Notes: generated by a model from the letters alone, not told the origin. A stretch of DNA of 19,634 nucleotides from JBDTGE01 sp050742975 (GCA_050742975.1 JBOGDQ010000184.1:1-19634), one strand, 5' to 3'. Shown: positions 1 to 6,466, counted from the stretch's first letter. Numbers and translations: made by a program.

Positions 1-227
1 TGGGTGGATACGAAATCCGGCCAGCGCACCGGCCCGATCAGGCGTTGCCCCGAGTAGTCCAGCTCGCCCCAGGTCACCGCGAGGTCGAAGAGGTCGACCA
101 GTGCATCGAGATCGTGCTCTACTGCCAGCAGGCGATCGTGATGAGCGTTCGCGGATCTGTAATCGGCACACGCCTTCGGGCACGAGAGCTGCCGAGGCGA
201 ACTGGTGGTGAGCACACTCTCCGACAT
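1..227 (-). CDS. Partial small Cys-containing protein, paralogue of the 10672-10995 gene
   Basis: The reading frame starts at ATG 227-225 and runs off the left edge, so only 75 residues are visible. A strong Shine-Dalgarno (GGAGGA) lies just upstream and fixes the start. The protein is clearly related to the 107-aa product of 10672-10995. Both share AHHDRLLAV, then LF(D/E)LAVTWGELDYS, Q-x-LI-x-P, W and FV at matching spacing. The copy here has C-x3-C (C20, C24) where the other has C-x3-C-x2-C, so one Cys is replaced by Tyr. No signal peptide or membrane segment is visible. I do not recognise the family. The Cys and His-His residues could bind metal, which is inference. It lies downstream of the C2H2-finger gene on the same strand. 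Confidence 0.75.
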   Translation of the reverse strand, partial: MSESVLTTSSPRQLSCPKACADYRSANAHHDRLLAVEHDLDALVDLFDLAVTWGELDYSGQRLIGPVRWPDFVST

Positions 228-304
228 CGGTCCTCCTAGCGCTGAGGGAACTGCATCACTGCGCACTGCTGCCATCCCCGGACCTCGTAGGCCCGCCTGC
301 GGCC

Positions 305-709
305 TCACGACACTCGACTGTCTTCCAGCTCCCTGCGCCGGATGCGCACGCGGGCGCGAACCCGGGCCCGCCACTGATAGCACACGGCGAGCAGCACGAC
401 CAGGCCACCGGTGACCAGTGCGGTGAGGGCCGAGGCCAGCCAAGCGATGAGCGCGACCAGCGTCAGGCCGGCCAGGACGAGCACCGAACCCAGCGCTCGC
501 CACCGCGACGCCTCGGGTGCACCCACCGGCGGGGGTGGCGTCAGCGTCGGCGTCGGTGTTGACACAGCGGGCGCGGGCGGCGACACGAGAGGTGTCTCGT
601 CAGCACTCGGACGCGGACGATGGTCATTGGCCAGGTGATCCTCGAGCTCGCTGCTCGAGGTAAAGCGCAACACGCAACGGGGGCACTGGCGCACGTGCAT
701 TCCGGTCAT
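305..709 (-). CDS. Small C2H2 zinc-finger protein with C-terminal membrane hairpin
   Basis: A 134-aa protein if it starts at ATG 709 (GGAG about 9 bases upstream); the frame stays open to an ATG at 781, but the extra residues look non-conserved. Residues 9-30 form a classical finger, C9-x2-C12-x12-H25-x4-H30. A Pro/Thr-rich linker follows (about 31-65), then two adjacent hydrophobic segments (about 72-112) and a very Arg-rich tail. The layout suggests a cytoplasmic finger tethered to the membrane. Its finger resembles that of the 60-aa protein at 5776-5958. Bacterial C2H2 fingers can bind DNA or protein, and the sequence does not say which. It is divergent from fdxA, with a shared dyad motif at 839-855 between them. 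No named family is claimed. Confidence 0.7.
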   Translation of the reverse strand: MTGMHVRQCPRCVLRFTSSSELEDHLANDHRPRPSADETPLVSPPAPAVSTPTPTLTPPPPVGAPEASRWRALGSVLVLAGLTLVALIAWLASALTALVTGGLVVLLAVCYQWRARVRARVRIRRRELEDSRVS

Positions 710-838
710 GGCTCGACGCTCCGTTCCGGCGCCCGCAGCCATTCGCGGATGGGTGGCTGCCTGCGCCAACGGATCAAGCATCGCTTGTGGGCACTCGGCG
801 CGCGCCGTTCGCCATCGGACGCCTTGATGGCCGCGGAA

Positions 839-855
839 TTGCCGGTCCTCGGCAG
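839..855. promoter_or_regulatory. Shared dyad motif, copy 1
   Basis: TTGCCG-GTCCT-CGGCAG is an inverted repeat with one imperfect end base. It lies in the divergent region between the C2H2 membrane-protein gene (start 709, minus) and fdxA (start 989, plus). It matches three other sites at 6067, 6126 and 9703 with the same arm length and spacer length. A regulator binding site is inferred; the protein that binds is unknown. Confidence 0.5.
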
Positions 856-892
856 TGTGACAGGCCGCTCACGGGGTGCCCGGACAGACAGA

Positions 893-923
893 TGGACCGC
901 TAGAGTATTACCGATCTATACTC
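893..923 (+). promoter_or_regulatory. Putative fdxA promoter with overlapping palindrome
   Basis: A good -10 hexamer, TATACT (917-922), has a weaker -35 candidate, TGGACC (893-898), 18 bp upstream. The -10 sits inside a perfect 6-bp inverted repeat, GAGTAT-N9-ATACTC (903-923). Transcription would start near 929, about 60 bases before the fdxA ATG. A dyad over the -10 is a typical repressor position, but the regulator is not identified. Confidence 0.45.
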
Positions 924-988
924 GTATTTATTGCTGATGCCTCGCGGGCGAACAGCGACCGATGGCCGGAGGACAGAAGGAGTCAGCC

Positions 989-1345
989 ATGACCTACGTG
1001 ATCGGTGAGCCTTGCATCGACGTGATGGATCGCGCGTGCGTCGAGGAGTGCCCCGTCGACTGCATCTACGAAGGCGGCCGATCGCTGTACATCCACCCGG
1101 ATGAATGCGTCGACTGCGGTGCGTGTGAGCCGGTCTGTCCGGTCGAAGCCATCTACTACGAAGACGATCTGCCGGCCAAGTGGGACATCTACACCGGGGA
1201 CAACGCCCGCTTCTTCACCGACCAGTTGCCCGGCCGCGACGCACCGTTGGGCTCACCCGGCGGCGCAACCAAGGTCGGCGCACTCGGCGTCGATACCGAG
1301 CTCGTCACCACCCATCCTCGATCAGGCGACGAGCACGACGCGTGA
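989..1345 (+). CDS. fdxA: 7Fe ferredoxin (3Fe-4S/4Fe-4S), FdxA type
   Basis: This 118-aa protein is a small soluble electron carrier. The ATG at 989 follows AGAAGGAG at ideal spacing; the longer in-frame start at 962 is not needed. The cysteine pattern is that of seven-iron ferredoxins: C9-x7-C17-x3-C21-P and C40-x2-C43-x2-C46-x3-C50-P. By family convention C9, C17 and C50 hold the 3Fe-4S cluster, and C21, C40, C43 and C46 hold the 4Fe-4S cluster. The block after the clusters (YYEDDLP, and later LPGRDAPLGSPGG) is characteristic of actinobacterial FdxA. In M. tuberculosis fdxA belongs to the DosR dormancy regulon, which fits the DosR-like regulator later in this window. It converges with the SufR-like regulator gene, with an 11-bp gap. 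Confidence 0.95.
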   Translation: MTYVIGEPCIDVMDRACVEECPVDCIYEGGRSLYIHPDECVDCGACEPVCPVEAIYYEDDLPAKWDIYTGDNARFFTDQLPGRDAPLGSPGGATKVGALGVDTELVTTHPRSGDEHDA

Positions 1346-1356
1346 TCAGAGCGGCG

Positions 1357-2070
1357 CTAATCAGCCCTGCCCATGGTGACGCAGCACCGACCCGGCGCCG
1401 GGTCGAGCGCGGCGCGCAGTCCGGCCCGCTCGCAGGTGCTCACCAGAGCGTCGAGCAGGTCGAGGTTCATCCCGCAGACCAGCTCGGTGTAGTTCTCGGA
1501 GAGGGCGTGAAACGGGCAGTTGGCCAAGGTGATCGAACCACCGTCCGTGCGCGGCTCGTAGCCGCACTCGGCGAGGACGTCGCCGACCGCCCGCACCGCT
1601 GCTGCCCGCCCGGTCCGTCTACCCACCTTGGCGCCCGCCTGCTCCCCCAGCGCGCGGCCGGCCGCGGTCGCAGCGTCCCGCAGCGTGTCGGCAACCGGTA
1701 CTCCTGACTTTGTCGCTGAGCTGACCGCCTCGGCCAGAACCCGCCCCGCCAGGTCGTAGCGCCGTTCCGGCAGACTCACCGCGACCTCCCTCGACGAGCG
1801 GCGATAGCGCTTCGCCGGCCGGCCCGCCCCGGGTCCACGCCTACCCGGCGGGCGGCTGTATTCCACGTCGAGCAGCCCGTCCGCCTCGAGCTTGTCCAGG
1901 TGGAACTTGGCCGCGTGATGGGCAACGCCGACAGCGTCAGCAGCCTGGGTACGGCCGACCGGGTCTGGCTGGGCGACGACGTAGCGGTACAGCGCGCGCC
2001 GGATCGGCTCAGCGAGCGCAGCGATCCGACCCACCTGCTCGTCGAACTTGTCAGAGCCCCTTGCCTGCAT
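1357..2070 (-). CDS. SufR-like HTH regulator with C-terminal Cys cluster motif (1)
   Basis: A 237-aa transcription factor; GGGAG lies 6-7 bases before ATG 2070. The N-terminal part (about 10-100) is a winged helix with a recognition helix around AHHAAKFHLDKLEADGLL, followed by a basic wing (RPPGRRGPGAGRPAKRY). The C-terminal part has CPF at 185, then C199, C213 and C229/C230. That layout (C-x13-C followed by a more distal Cys) resembles SufR-type regulators, where cysteines bind an Fe-S cluster and sense redox or iron. It is divergent from the DoxX-like gene, and both promoters carry the same 9-mer (2092 and 2130), so autoregulation is likely. A paralogue lies at 4026-4736. Cluster binding is inferred from the motif only. 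Confidence 0.85.
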   Translation of the reverse strand: MQARGSDKFDEQVGRIAALAEPIRRALYRYVVAQPDPVGRTQAADAVGVAHHAAKFHLDKLEADGLLDVEYSRPPGRRGPGAGRPAKRYRRSSREVAVSLPERRYDLAGRVLAEAVSSATKSGVPVADTLRDAATAAGRALGEQAGAKVGRRTGRAAAVRAVGDVLAECGYEPRTDGGSITLANCPFHALSENYTELVCGMNLDLLDALVSTCERAGLRAALDPAPGRCCVTMGRAD

Positions 2071-2091
2071 CAGCGTCTCCCGTCGTGATTC

Positions 2092-2157
2092 GTTCTATCG
2101 GACACTTTCATTGACGAAATAGCGTTCCGGTTCTATCGTTGAATTATATATCCGATA
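2092..2157. promoter_or_regulatory. Divergent operator region with repeated GTTCTATCG
   Basis: The 9-mer GTTCTATCG occurs at 2092-2100 and 2130-2138. A shorter inverted version pairs TATCGGA (2096-2102) with TCCGATA (2151-2157). The first copy lies where the minus-strand regulator promoter should be (its complement includes TAGAAC). The second covers the -10 of the DoxX-like gene. This is the expected layout for a regulator controlling itself and its divergent neighbour. Confidence 0.5.
2111..2139 (+). promoter_or_regulatory. Putative promoter of the DoxX-like gene
   Basis: TTGACG (2111-2116) and TATCGT (2134-2139) are separated by exactly 17 bp, matching the actinobacterial housekeeping consensus well. 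Transcription would begin near 2146, leaving a leader of about 26 bases that contains the GAGGAG ribosome site. Confidence 0.55.
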
Positions 2158-2171
2158 CAGAGGAGAGTGCC

Positions 2172-2669
2172 ATGACAAGCACCGCGGCACGCACGCAAGC
2201 GGTCCCGGGCCCATCGCGACAGTCGACGAGCGAACGGCTGAAGACCGATCCGATCTTCCAGGCATTCTGGCTGATGCGCATCGGCTTCGCCCTGGTGCCG
2301 ATCCTGTTCGGCGCCGACAAGTTCGCGCACGTCATGGTCAACTGGGACAAGTACCTCGCTCCGGAACTCCAGCACTGGATCAGCCCGTTCAGCACCGTTC
2401 ACCAGACGATGTACTTCGTCGGGGTCGTCGAGATCGTGGCCGGCATCCTCGTGCTGCTTCTGCCGCGAATCGGCGGCTACGTCGTTGCACTGTGGCTGGC
2501 GGGCATCATCGTCAACCTCGCCCTCATCAGCGGCTACTGGGACATCATGATGCGCGATGTCGCGCTGTTCCTGCTCGCACTGACCTTCACCCGGTTGGCG
2601 AGCGCGTTCCCGGCGGGCGCCGCTTCCGATCGACTGCTGACGGCGATGCGACGCACGCGGCACGGCTGA
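2172..2669 (+). CDS. DoxX-like four-helix membrane protein
   Basis: A 165-aa protein. ATG 2172 is chosen because GAGGAG lies just upstream; an in-frame ATG at 2139 would fall at the predicted transcription start. About 40 polar residues precede four hydrophobic segments, around residues 42-58, 88-108, 112-130 and 135-152. Segment one contains the R-x-x-FALVPILFGADKF pattern typical of DoxX/DoxD-like proteins, small membrane proteins often linked to redox or thiol metabolism. The exact subfamily is not certain. It is controlled from the same divergent region as the SufR-like regulator, so it is the obvious target of that regulator. Transaldolase follows 72 bp downstream on the same strand and may be cotranscribed. 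Confidence 0.75.
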   Translation: MTSTAARTQAVPGPSRQSTSERLKTDPIFQAFWLMRIGFALVPILFGADKFAHVMVNWDKYLAPELQHWISPFSTVHQTMYFVGVVEIVAGILVLLLPRIGGYVVALWLAGIIVNLALISGYWDIMMRDVALFLLALTFTRLASAFPAGAASDRLLTAMRRTRHG

Positions 2670-2741
2670 ACGCGGAACCGCTTTTGCACTGGAGCAGTCG
2701 TAGTAACTCAATCGAACTCGCGGCGGAAGGATGCGGCAACC

Positions 2742-3869
2742 ATGACACAACAGTTGGCAGCGTTGACAGAGGAGGGCGTGTCGATCTGGCTGGACGACCT
2801 CAGCCGCGAGCGATTGACGTCCGGAAGCCTGGCCGCGCTGGTCGAGCACGATCACGTGTCGGGGGTGACCACCAACCCCAGCATCTTCGCCAAGGCGATC
2901 GGTGGCCGGGCTGATTACGATGCCCAGTTGGGCGACCTGGCCGTTCGCGGGGTCGGGGCCGACGAGGCGCTACGGGCGCTCACCACCTTCGACGTGCGGT
3001 GGGCGTGCGACATTCTCCGCCCGGTCTACGACGCAACCGGCGGGGTGGACGGGCGGGTCTCGATCGAGGTCGACCCGAGACTCGCCCACGACACGACCGC
3101 GACGATTGCCGAGGCGCGAGCGCTGTGGTGGGCCGTGGACCGGCCGAACCTGTACGTCAAGATCCCCGCCGCACATCAGGGGCTGCAGGCGATCGCGGCC
3201 TGCCTCGCTGAAGGGATCAGCATCAACGTCACCATGATCTTCTCGCTGGCCCGCTACGAGGAAGTCATGAACGCCTTCCTCGACGGCCTGGAGCAGGCCC
3301 GCCGGAACGGTCACGATCTGGCGAGCATCGGGTCGGTTGCCTCGTTCTTCGTCTCGCGCGTCGACTCCGCGGTTGACCTGCGGCTCGACAAGATCGGGAC
3401 GCCCGAAGCCTCCACCCTGCGCGGGCAGGCTGCGATCGCGAACGCCCGCCTGGCATATCAGCACTATGAGCGGGTGTTCTCCAGCCCTCGGTGGAAGTCG
3501 TTGGCCGCTGCCGGCGCGCGTCCCCAGCGGCCGCTGTGGGCCTCGACCTCCACGAAGGATCCCGCCTACCCCGACACCCGGTACGTAGTCGACCTGGTCG
3601 CCCGGGGCGTCGTCAACACGATGCCCGAGGCCACCCTGCGCGCGGTCGCCGATCACGGCGTCGTGCCGGCCGATTCGGTACGCGGCCACTACGCCGACGC
3701 GCAACAGGTCCTCGATCGGTTGCGCGCTCTCGGCATCGACTACGACAGCGTGGTGCAGCAACTCGAGGACGACGGGGTGGCCACGTTCGAGCAGGCATGG
3801 GACGACCTGCGTGAGCAGCTCGCAACCACGCTGCGGACAAAGGGCGCCTCACCGCGGAGCGACGCTTGA
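2742..3869 (+). CDS. tal: Transaldolase
   Basis: A 375-aa enzyme of the non-oxidative pentose phosphate pathway. It moves a dihydroxyacetone unit between sedoheptulose 7-phosphate and glyceraldehyde 3-phosphate. Length and sequence match the long actinobacterial Tal class. Visible signatures are SIWLDDLSRERL near the N-terminus, GVTTNPSIF (about 41-49), and NLYVKIPA with the Schiff-base lysine at K140. ATG 2742 follows GGAAGG with somewhat long spacing. The usual partner transketolase is not in the window, so this is a stand-alone copy. It sits between two SufR-like regulators and near Usp, suggesting stress-linked control, possibly for NADPH supply; that is inference. Confidence 0.95.
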   Translation: MTQQLAALTEEGVSIWLDDLSRERLTSGSLAALVEHDHVSGVTTNPSIFAKAIGGRADYDAQLGDLAVRGVGADEALRALTTFDVRWACDILRPVYDATGGVDGRVSIEVDPRLAHDTTATIAEARALWWAVDRPNLYVKIPAAHQGLQAIAACLAEGISINVTMIFSLARYEEVMNAFLDGLEQARRNGHDLASIGSVASFFVSRVDSAVDLRLDKIGTPEASTLRGQAAIANARLAYQHYERVFSSPRWKSLAAAGARPQRPLWASTSTKDPAYPDTRYVVDLVARGVVNTMPEATLRAVADHGVVPADSVRGHYADAQQVLDRLRALGIDYDSVVQQLEDDGVATFEQAWDDLREQLATTLRTKGASPRSDA

Positions 3870-3884
3870 GCGGACTCGCCAGCG

Positions 3885-3902
3885 CGCCGCGGTTCAGCGG
3901 CG
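3885..3902 (+). terminator. Possible hairpin terminator after transaldolase
   Basis: CGCCGC (3885-3890) pairs with GCGGCG (3897-3902) over a 6-base loop, 15 bases after the tal stop. A second stem, GCCGG/CCGGC (3904-3908 with 3919-3923), follows. There is no T-run, so it is only a candidate. Confidence 0.3.
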
Positions 3903-3988
3903 TGCCGGCAGCACTGGTCCGGCGACCGGCAGAGCAACGGCCCGTGCCGTCTCTGCAGATTCACACAGTGGCAAACTTGCAAGAATAG

Positions 3989-4018
3989 TTGTTTCTACAG
4001 GTGCGCGATGGGAAAATA
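3989..4018 (+). promoter_or_regulatory. Putative promoter for the second SufR-like regulator (perhaps leaderless)
   Basis: TTGTTT (3989-3994) and AAAATA (4013-4018) are 18 bp apart. The -10 ends 7 bases before the GTG start at 4026, and there is no clear Shine-Dalgarno, so a leaderless transcript is plausible. An 8-bp palindrome CTTGCAAG (3976-3983) lies just upstream. This stretch is markedly AT-rich compared with its surroundings. Confidence 0.4.
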
Positions 4019-4025
4019 AACACTT

Positions 4026-4736
4026 GTGACCACCAGCCCGTCGCACACCGATCCCGAGACTCAGGTACTCGGCCAGACCCGGTCCCGGGTCTGGGCGCTG
4101 GTGCAGGGGGCCGCCGGTCCGCTCGGGGTCACAGACGTCGCGGATCAGATCGGCCTGCATCCCAATACCGCACGCTTTCATCTGGACGCTCTCGTCGAGG
4201 CCGGGTTGGCCGAGCGCGCTGTCGAGGATCGTGAACTTCCGGGCCGCCCCCGAACCCTCTACACGGCGCGTTCCGACGCCGCCCCTACCGGGCCTCGCAG
4301 CTATCGGCTGCTCGCGGAGATCCTCACCGGTCTGCTGGCATCGCAGTCCTCGGACCCGGCGAAGGCCGCCCTCGAGGCCGGGGATGCGTGGGGACGATAC
4401 CTGGCGAACAGGCCCGCGCCGTTCGAACGCGTCGACTCGGCGTCCGCGACCAGACAACTCGTGTCGGCTCTGGACGACATCGGGTTCGCTCCCGAGGCAG
4501 TCACCGCCGGGCGCAAGCGCCGGATCCTGCTGCATCAGTGCCCGTTCCGCGAGGTGGCCGAATCGCACAGCGAGGTCATCTGCTCGATTCACCTCGGACT
4601 CATGCAGGGTCTGCTCGGTGAGCTCGATGCGCCGCTGCAGGCGGAGCGGCTCGATCCGTTCGTCGAACCGTCGCTGTGCGTTGCCCACCTGGCAACCAAG
4701 CCCGCATCCGGGCGAGCTGCGCGACTGCCGCGGTGA
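4026..4736 (+). CDS. SufR-like HTH regulator with C-terminal Cys cluster motif (2)
   Basis: A 236-aa regulator starting at GTG 4026. The N-terminal winged helix (about 15-90) has a recognition helix around HPNTARFHLDALVEAGL and a basic wing with ELPGRPRTLY. Toward the C-terminus it carries CPFREVAE at 172, C186 and C218, matching the first regulator's C-x13-C-x(about 30)-C plan. The two are therefore paralogues of one SufR-like group in which cysteines probably bind an Fe-S cluster. It has no divergent partner: transaldolase is upstream on the same strand and Usp converges downstream. Its target is not obvious from position. It may be leaderless, given the AT-rich promoter and weak ribosome site. 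Confidence 0.85.
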   Translation: MTTSPSHTDPETQVLGQTRSRVWALVQGAAGPLGVTDVADQIGLHPNTARFHLDALVEAGLAERAVEDRELPGRPRTLYTARSDAAPTGPRSYRLLAEILTGLLASQSSDPAKAALEAGDAWGRYLANRPAPFERVDSASATRQLVSALDDIGFAPEAVTAGRKRRILLHQCPFREVAESHSEVICSIHLGLMQGLLGELDAPLQAERLDPFVEPSLCVAHLATKPASGRAARLPR

Positions 4737-4822
4737 TTGTCCGCACCGATGGTGCAACCCGTCGGTGGCGCGGCCGGCCAAGGCCCGGTGGATCTCGCTT
4801 CGGATTCCGTAGCGCGCTGATC

Positions 4823-5704
4823 TCAGTTCGCTGCGGCGGGAATGACGGCTACGGGGCAGGTGGCGTGGTGAAGCACACCTTGGCTGACCGAGCCGAGCAG
4901 GGTTCCGGCGAGGGCATAGCGGGTTCTGCTGCGGACCACCAACAGGTGCTGTGCCGTGGACTCGGCGACGAGGCCGGCGATCGGGTGGTCGCGCACGACC
5001 GCGGCGTCGGTCTGCACGTCGGGGTACTTCTCGCGCCAGCCGGCCAGCGCCTCGGACAGCCACGCCTCGGCGCGGGCCGGCGCCGGCGGCTCGGGACGCC
5101 ACTGCATGGATGCGAGCAGGTCCGGACGCCAGCACAGGACGGCGCGCAGCGGCACGCGATGCCGTCTGGCATGGTCGAACCCGAATTCGAGCGCCGGTTC
5201 AGCGGCATCGGTGCCGTCGACGCCGACCACGACCGCGGCCTGTTCCGCGGTCAGCCCGGCCGGTCCGCGGACCACGACGACCGGACAGGCGCCGCGCGCC
5301 GCTACCCCTGCGCCTACCGACCCGAGCAAAGCCGAACCGAGCGCCTTGAGGTGCCGTGATCCCAGCACGACCAGGGCGGCGTCGGACGAGGCATCGACGA
5401 GCGCCTGCGCGGCGTTGCCGTCGACGGCCTCGCCGGTCACCTCGACGTCGGAGGCGATCCGGTTCGCGGCCGCGACCGTCCTGGCGACAAGATCCTCGGC
5501 GCTGCGCTGGATGTGCCGCAGTTCGGGATCGCCCACGTTGGCGTACATCGCATCCCAGCGATACGGCAGTCCCCAGCGGTAGGCGCACAGCAGGTGCACG
5601 GGCGCGTTGCGGGTGCGTGCCTCGTCGAGAGCCCACTGCAGCGCGGCCTCGGTGCCCGCGGACTCATCGACTCCGAGCACGATCGGTCGTTGACTGGTCG
5701 ACAT
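4823..5704 (-). CDS. Tandem-domain universal stress protein
   Basis: A 293-aa protein with two Usp domains (about 7-145 and 155-290). The start at ATG 5704 has a very strong GAGGAGGAA site. Each domain opens with a Usp-type strand (IVLGVDES; VVVGVDGT) and ends with the LLGSV block followed by CPV. The nucleotide-binding motif G-x2-G-x9-G-(S/T) is degenerate: domain one reads G-S-R-H then GS at the right spacing, and domain two has R and T in place of both early glycines. ATP binding may therefore be weak or altered. Such tandem Usps are DosR-regulon members in mycobacteria. It lies 71 bp downstream of a small C2H2 gene on the same strand and is probably cotranscribed. Confidence 0.93.
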   Translation of the reverse strand: MSTSQRPIVLGVDESAGTEAALQWALDEARTRNAPVHLLCAYRWGLPYRWDAMYANVGDPELRHIQRSAEDLVARTVAAANRIASDVEVTGEAVDGNAAQALVDASSDAALVVLGSRHLKALGSALLGSVGAGVAARGACPVVVVRGPAGLTAEQAAVVVGVDGTDAAEPALEFGFDHARRHRVPLRAVLCWRPDLLASMQWRPEPPAPARAEAWLSEALAGWREKYPDVQTDAAVVRDHPIAGLVAESTAQHLLVVRSRTRYALAGTLLGSVSQGVLHHATCPVAVIPAAAN

Positions 5705-5775
5705 TCGTTCCTCCTCGTCCGGGATCTGCTCATTGTCTCCCCGACATGGCGTCGCGAGAGTTCAGATCTCCGGGG

Positions 5776-5958
5776 TCAACCCGCCGGGGCCCGAGCCGCG
5801 TGCTCGAGCGCCCTGGCCGGCGTCGGTGCGCGGCTGGGCAGCGCGGACGGACCTGCGTCGTCGCCGACCGCGAGATCGTGCGCCGCACGATGCTCGAGCA
5901 GCGCGCGAACTGTGGTGAACGGCAGCTGGCACGTCGAGCATCGGATACGGATCAGCAT
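5776..5958 (-). CDS. 60-aa C2H2 zinc-finger protein
   Basis: A compact protein starting at ATG 5958, preceded by AAGGTGAG at proper spacing; the frame is open further upstream but without a better site. Residues 7-27 form C7-x2-C10-x12-H23-x3-H27, closely matching the finger in the 305-709 protein (both have F at C+4 and a Leu-Glu pair before the first His). The remainder is Ala/Pro-rich and probably disordered. It lacks the membrane hairpin of the other protein. It is the first gene of a likely two-gene unit with Usp. It is divergent from the small protein and protease unit across a region holding two copies of the shared dyad. Function is not recognised; nucleic-acid or protein binding is inferred. 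Confidence 0.65.
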   Translation of the reverse strand: MLIRIRCSTCQLPFTTVRALLEHRAAHDLAVGDDAGPSALPSRAPTPARALEHAARAPAG

Positions 5959-6066
5959 TGGTCTCACCTTCCGTGTCGTCGGATCGTGTTCGGGCTGGTA
6001 AGCCGAGTCTGGCTGCACCCGCGTCGGTATTACAGGCGTACGAACGGCGAGCTCGGCAGCGACAGG

Positions 6067-6083
6067 TTGCCTGCCACCGGCAA
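6067..6083. promoter_or_regulatory. Shared dyad motif, copy 2
   Basis: TTGCCT-GCCAC-CGGCAA, one mismatch from perfect symmetry. It lies 59 bp (centre to centre) from copy 3, in the same divergent region between the C2H2-Usp unit and the 53-aa protein-protease unit. Confidence 0.45.
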
Positions 6084-6125
6084 CGCGCGAGGACCGTTGT
6101 ATGCGTTGGCGCCACCGTTGCCCTA

Positions 6126-6142
6126 TTGCCGAGCATCGGCAA
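6126..6142. promoter_or_regulatory. Shared dyad motif, copy 3 (perfect)
   Basis: TTGCCG-AGCAT-CGGCAA is a perfect 6-bp inverted repeat with a 5-base spacer. Compared with the reverse complement of copy 4 at 9703, 17 of 19 positions agree, including the flanking A and G. It is probably an operator for the divergent genes on both sides. Confidence 0.55.
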
Positions 6143-6164
6143 GACGGGACCCGGTACTTCGTGC

Positions 6165-6184
6165 CCGGCGACCGATGTCGCCGG
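6165..6184. promoter_or_regulatory. Perfect palindrome resembling a DosR box
   Basis: CCGGCGAC-CGAT-GTCGCCGG has 8-bp perfect arms. The mycobacterial DosR box is a 20-bp site with core GGGAC-N4-GTCCC. This site has the same length and the same GAC-N4-GTC centre, differing by one base in each core half. It lies about 70 bases upstream of the ATG at 6255. Binding by the DosR-like protein encoded at 11098-11775 is a hypothesis. Confidence 0.4.
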
Positions 6185-6254
6185 CGGCCGTCCGGGAGAC
6201 GCTGTAACCAGGCTCGGCGGTCGCCGATCCGGTGGCTCGTCGAGGGAGTTCGTC

Positions 6255-6416
6255 ATGGCGGTTGACCCGGTCCGTTCGACGCCGACCGGCCTGGAGCCGA
6301 CGGGCGACCGACCTGCGGGTGAGGTCAGCGATCGGCCGGTGACGGGCCATGTGGACGCGGTCGACGAGTGGGGTCGCCAGTCGTTTCCGGCCAGCGACCC
6401 GCCACAGAACTGGTGA
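6255..6416 (+). CDS. 53-aa SFPASDPP-motif small protein
   Basis: A small acidic, Pro-rich protein starting at ATG 6255 after GAGGGAG. The C-terminal end reads DEWGRQSFPASDPPQNW. A closing (E/Q)SFPASDPP block of this type recurs in small uncharacterised bacterial proteins, from general knowledge; I can assign no function. No Cys, signal peptide or membrane segment is present. It is 50 bp upstream of the M50 protease gene on the same strand and is likely cotranscribed. Clean ribosome site, recognisable C-terminus and promoter-region dyads upstream support it as real. Confidence 0.65.
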   Translation: MAVDPVRSTPTGLEPTGDRPAGEVSDRPVTGHVDAVDEWGRQSFPASDPPQNW

Positions 6417-6466
6417 CCGGTCCGCCGTTTCCGGTTCGCGGCATCCACGATGGAAGGAGCGAGGAG

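Noticed and set aside
796..807. CGGCGCGCGCCG palindrome upstream of fdxA
   Set aside because: Pure GC palindromes of this size are expected often in DNA of this composition; no second copy or context supports it.
4681..4695. TTGCC-N5-GGCAA inside the second SufR-like gene
   Set aside because: It resembles the shared dyad, but the spacing between arms differs (7 bases between TTGCC and GGCAA in the motif, 5 here) and it is within coding sequence.
3894..5135. A 413-codon minus-strand open frame opposite the second SufR-like regulator
   Set aside because: The plus-strand regulator is a recognisable family; the opposite frame is low-complexity and overlaps the Usp gene in another frame.
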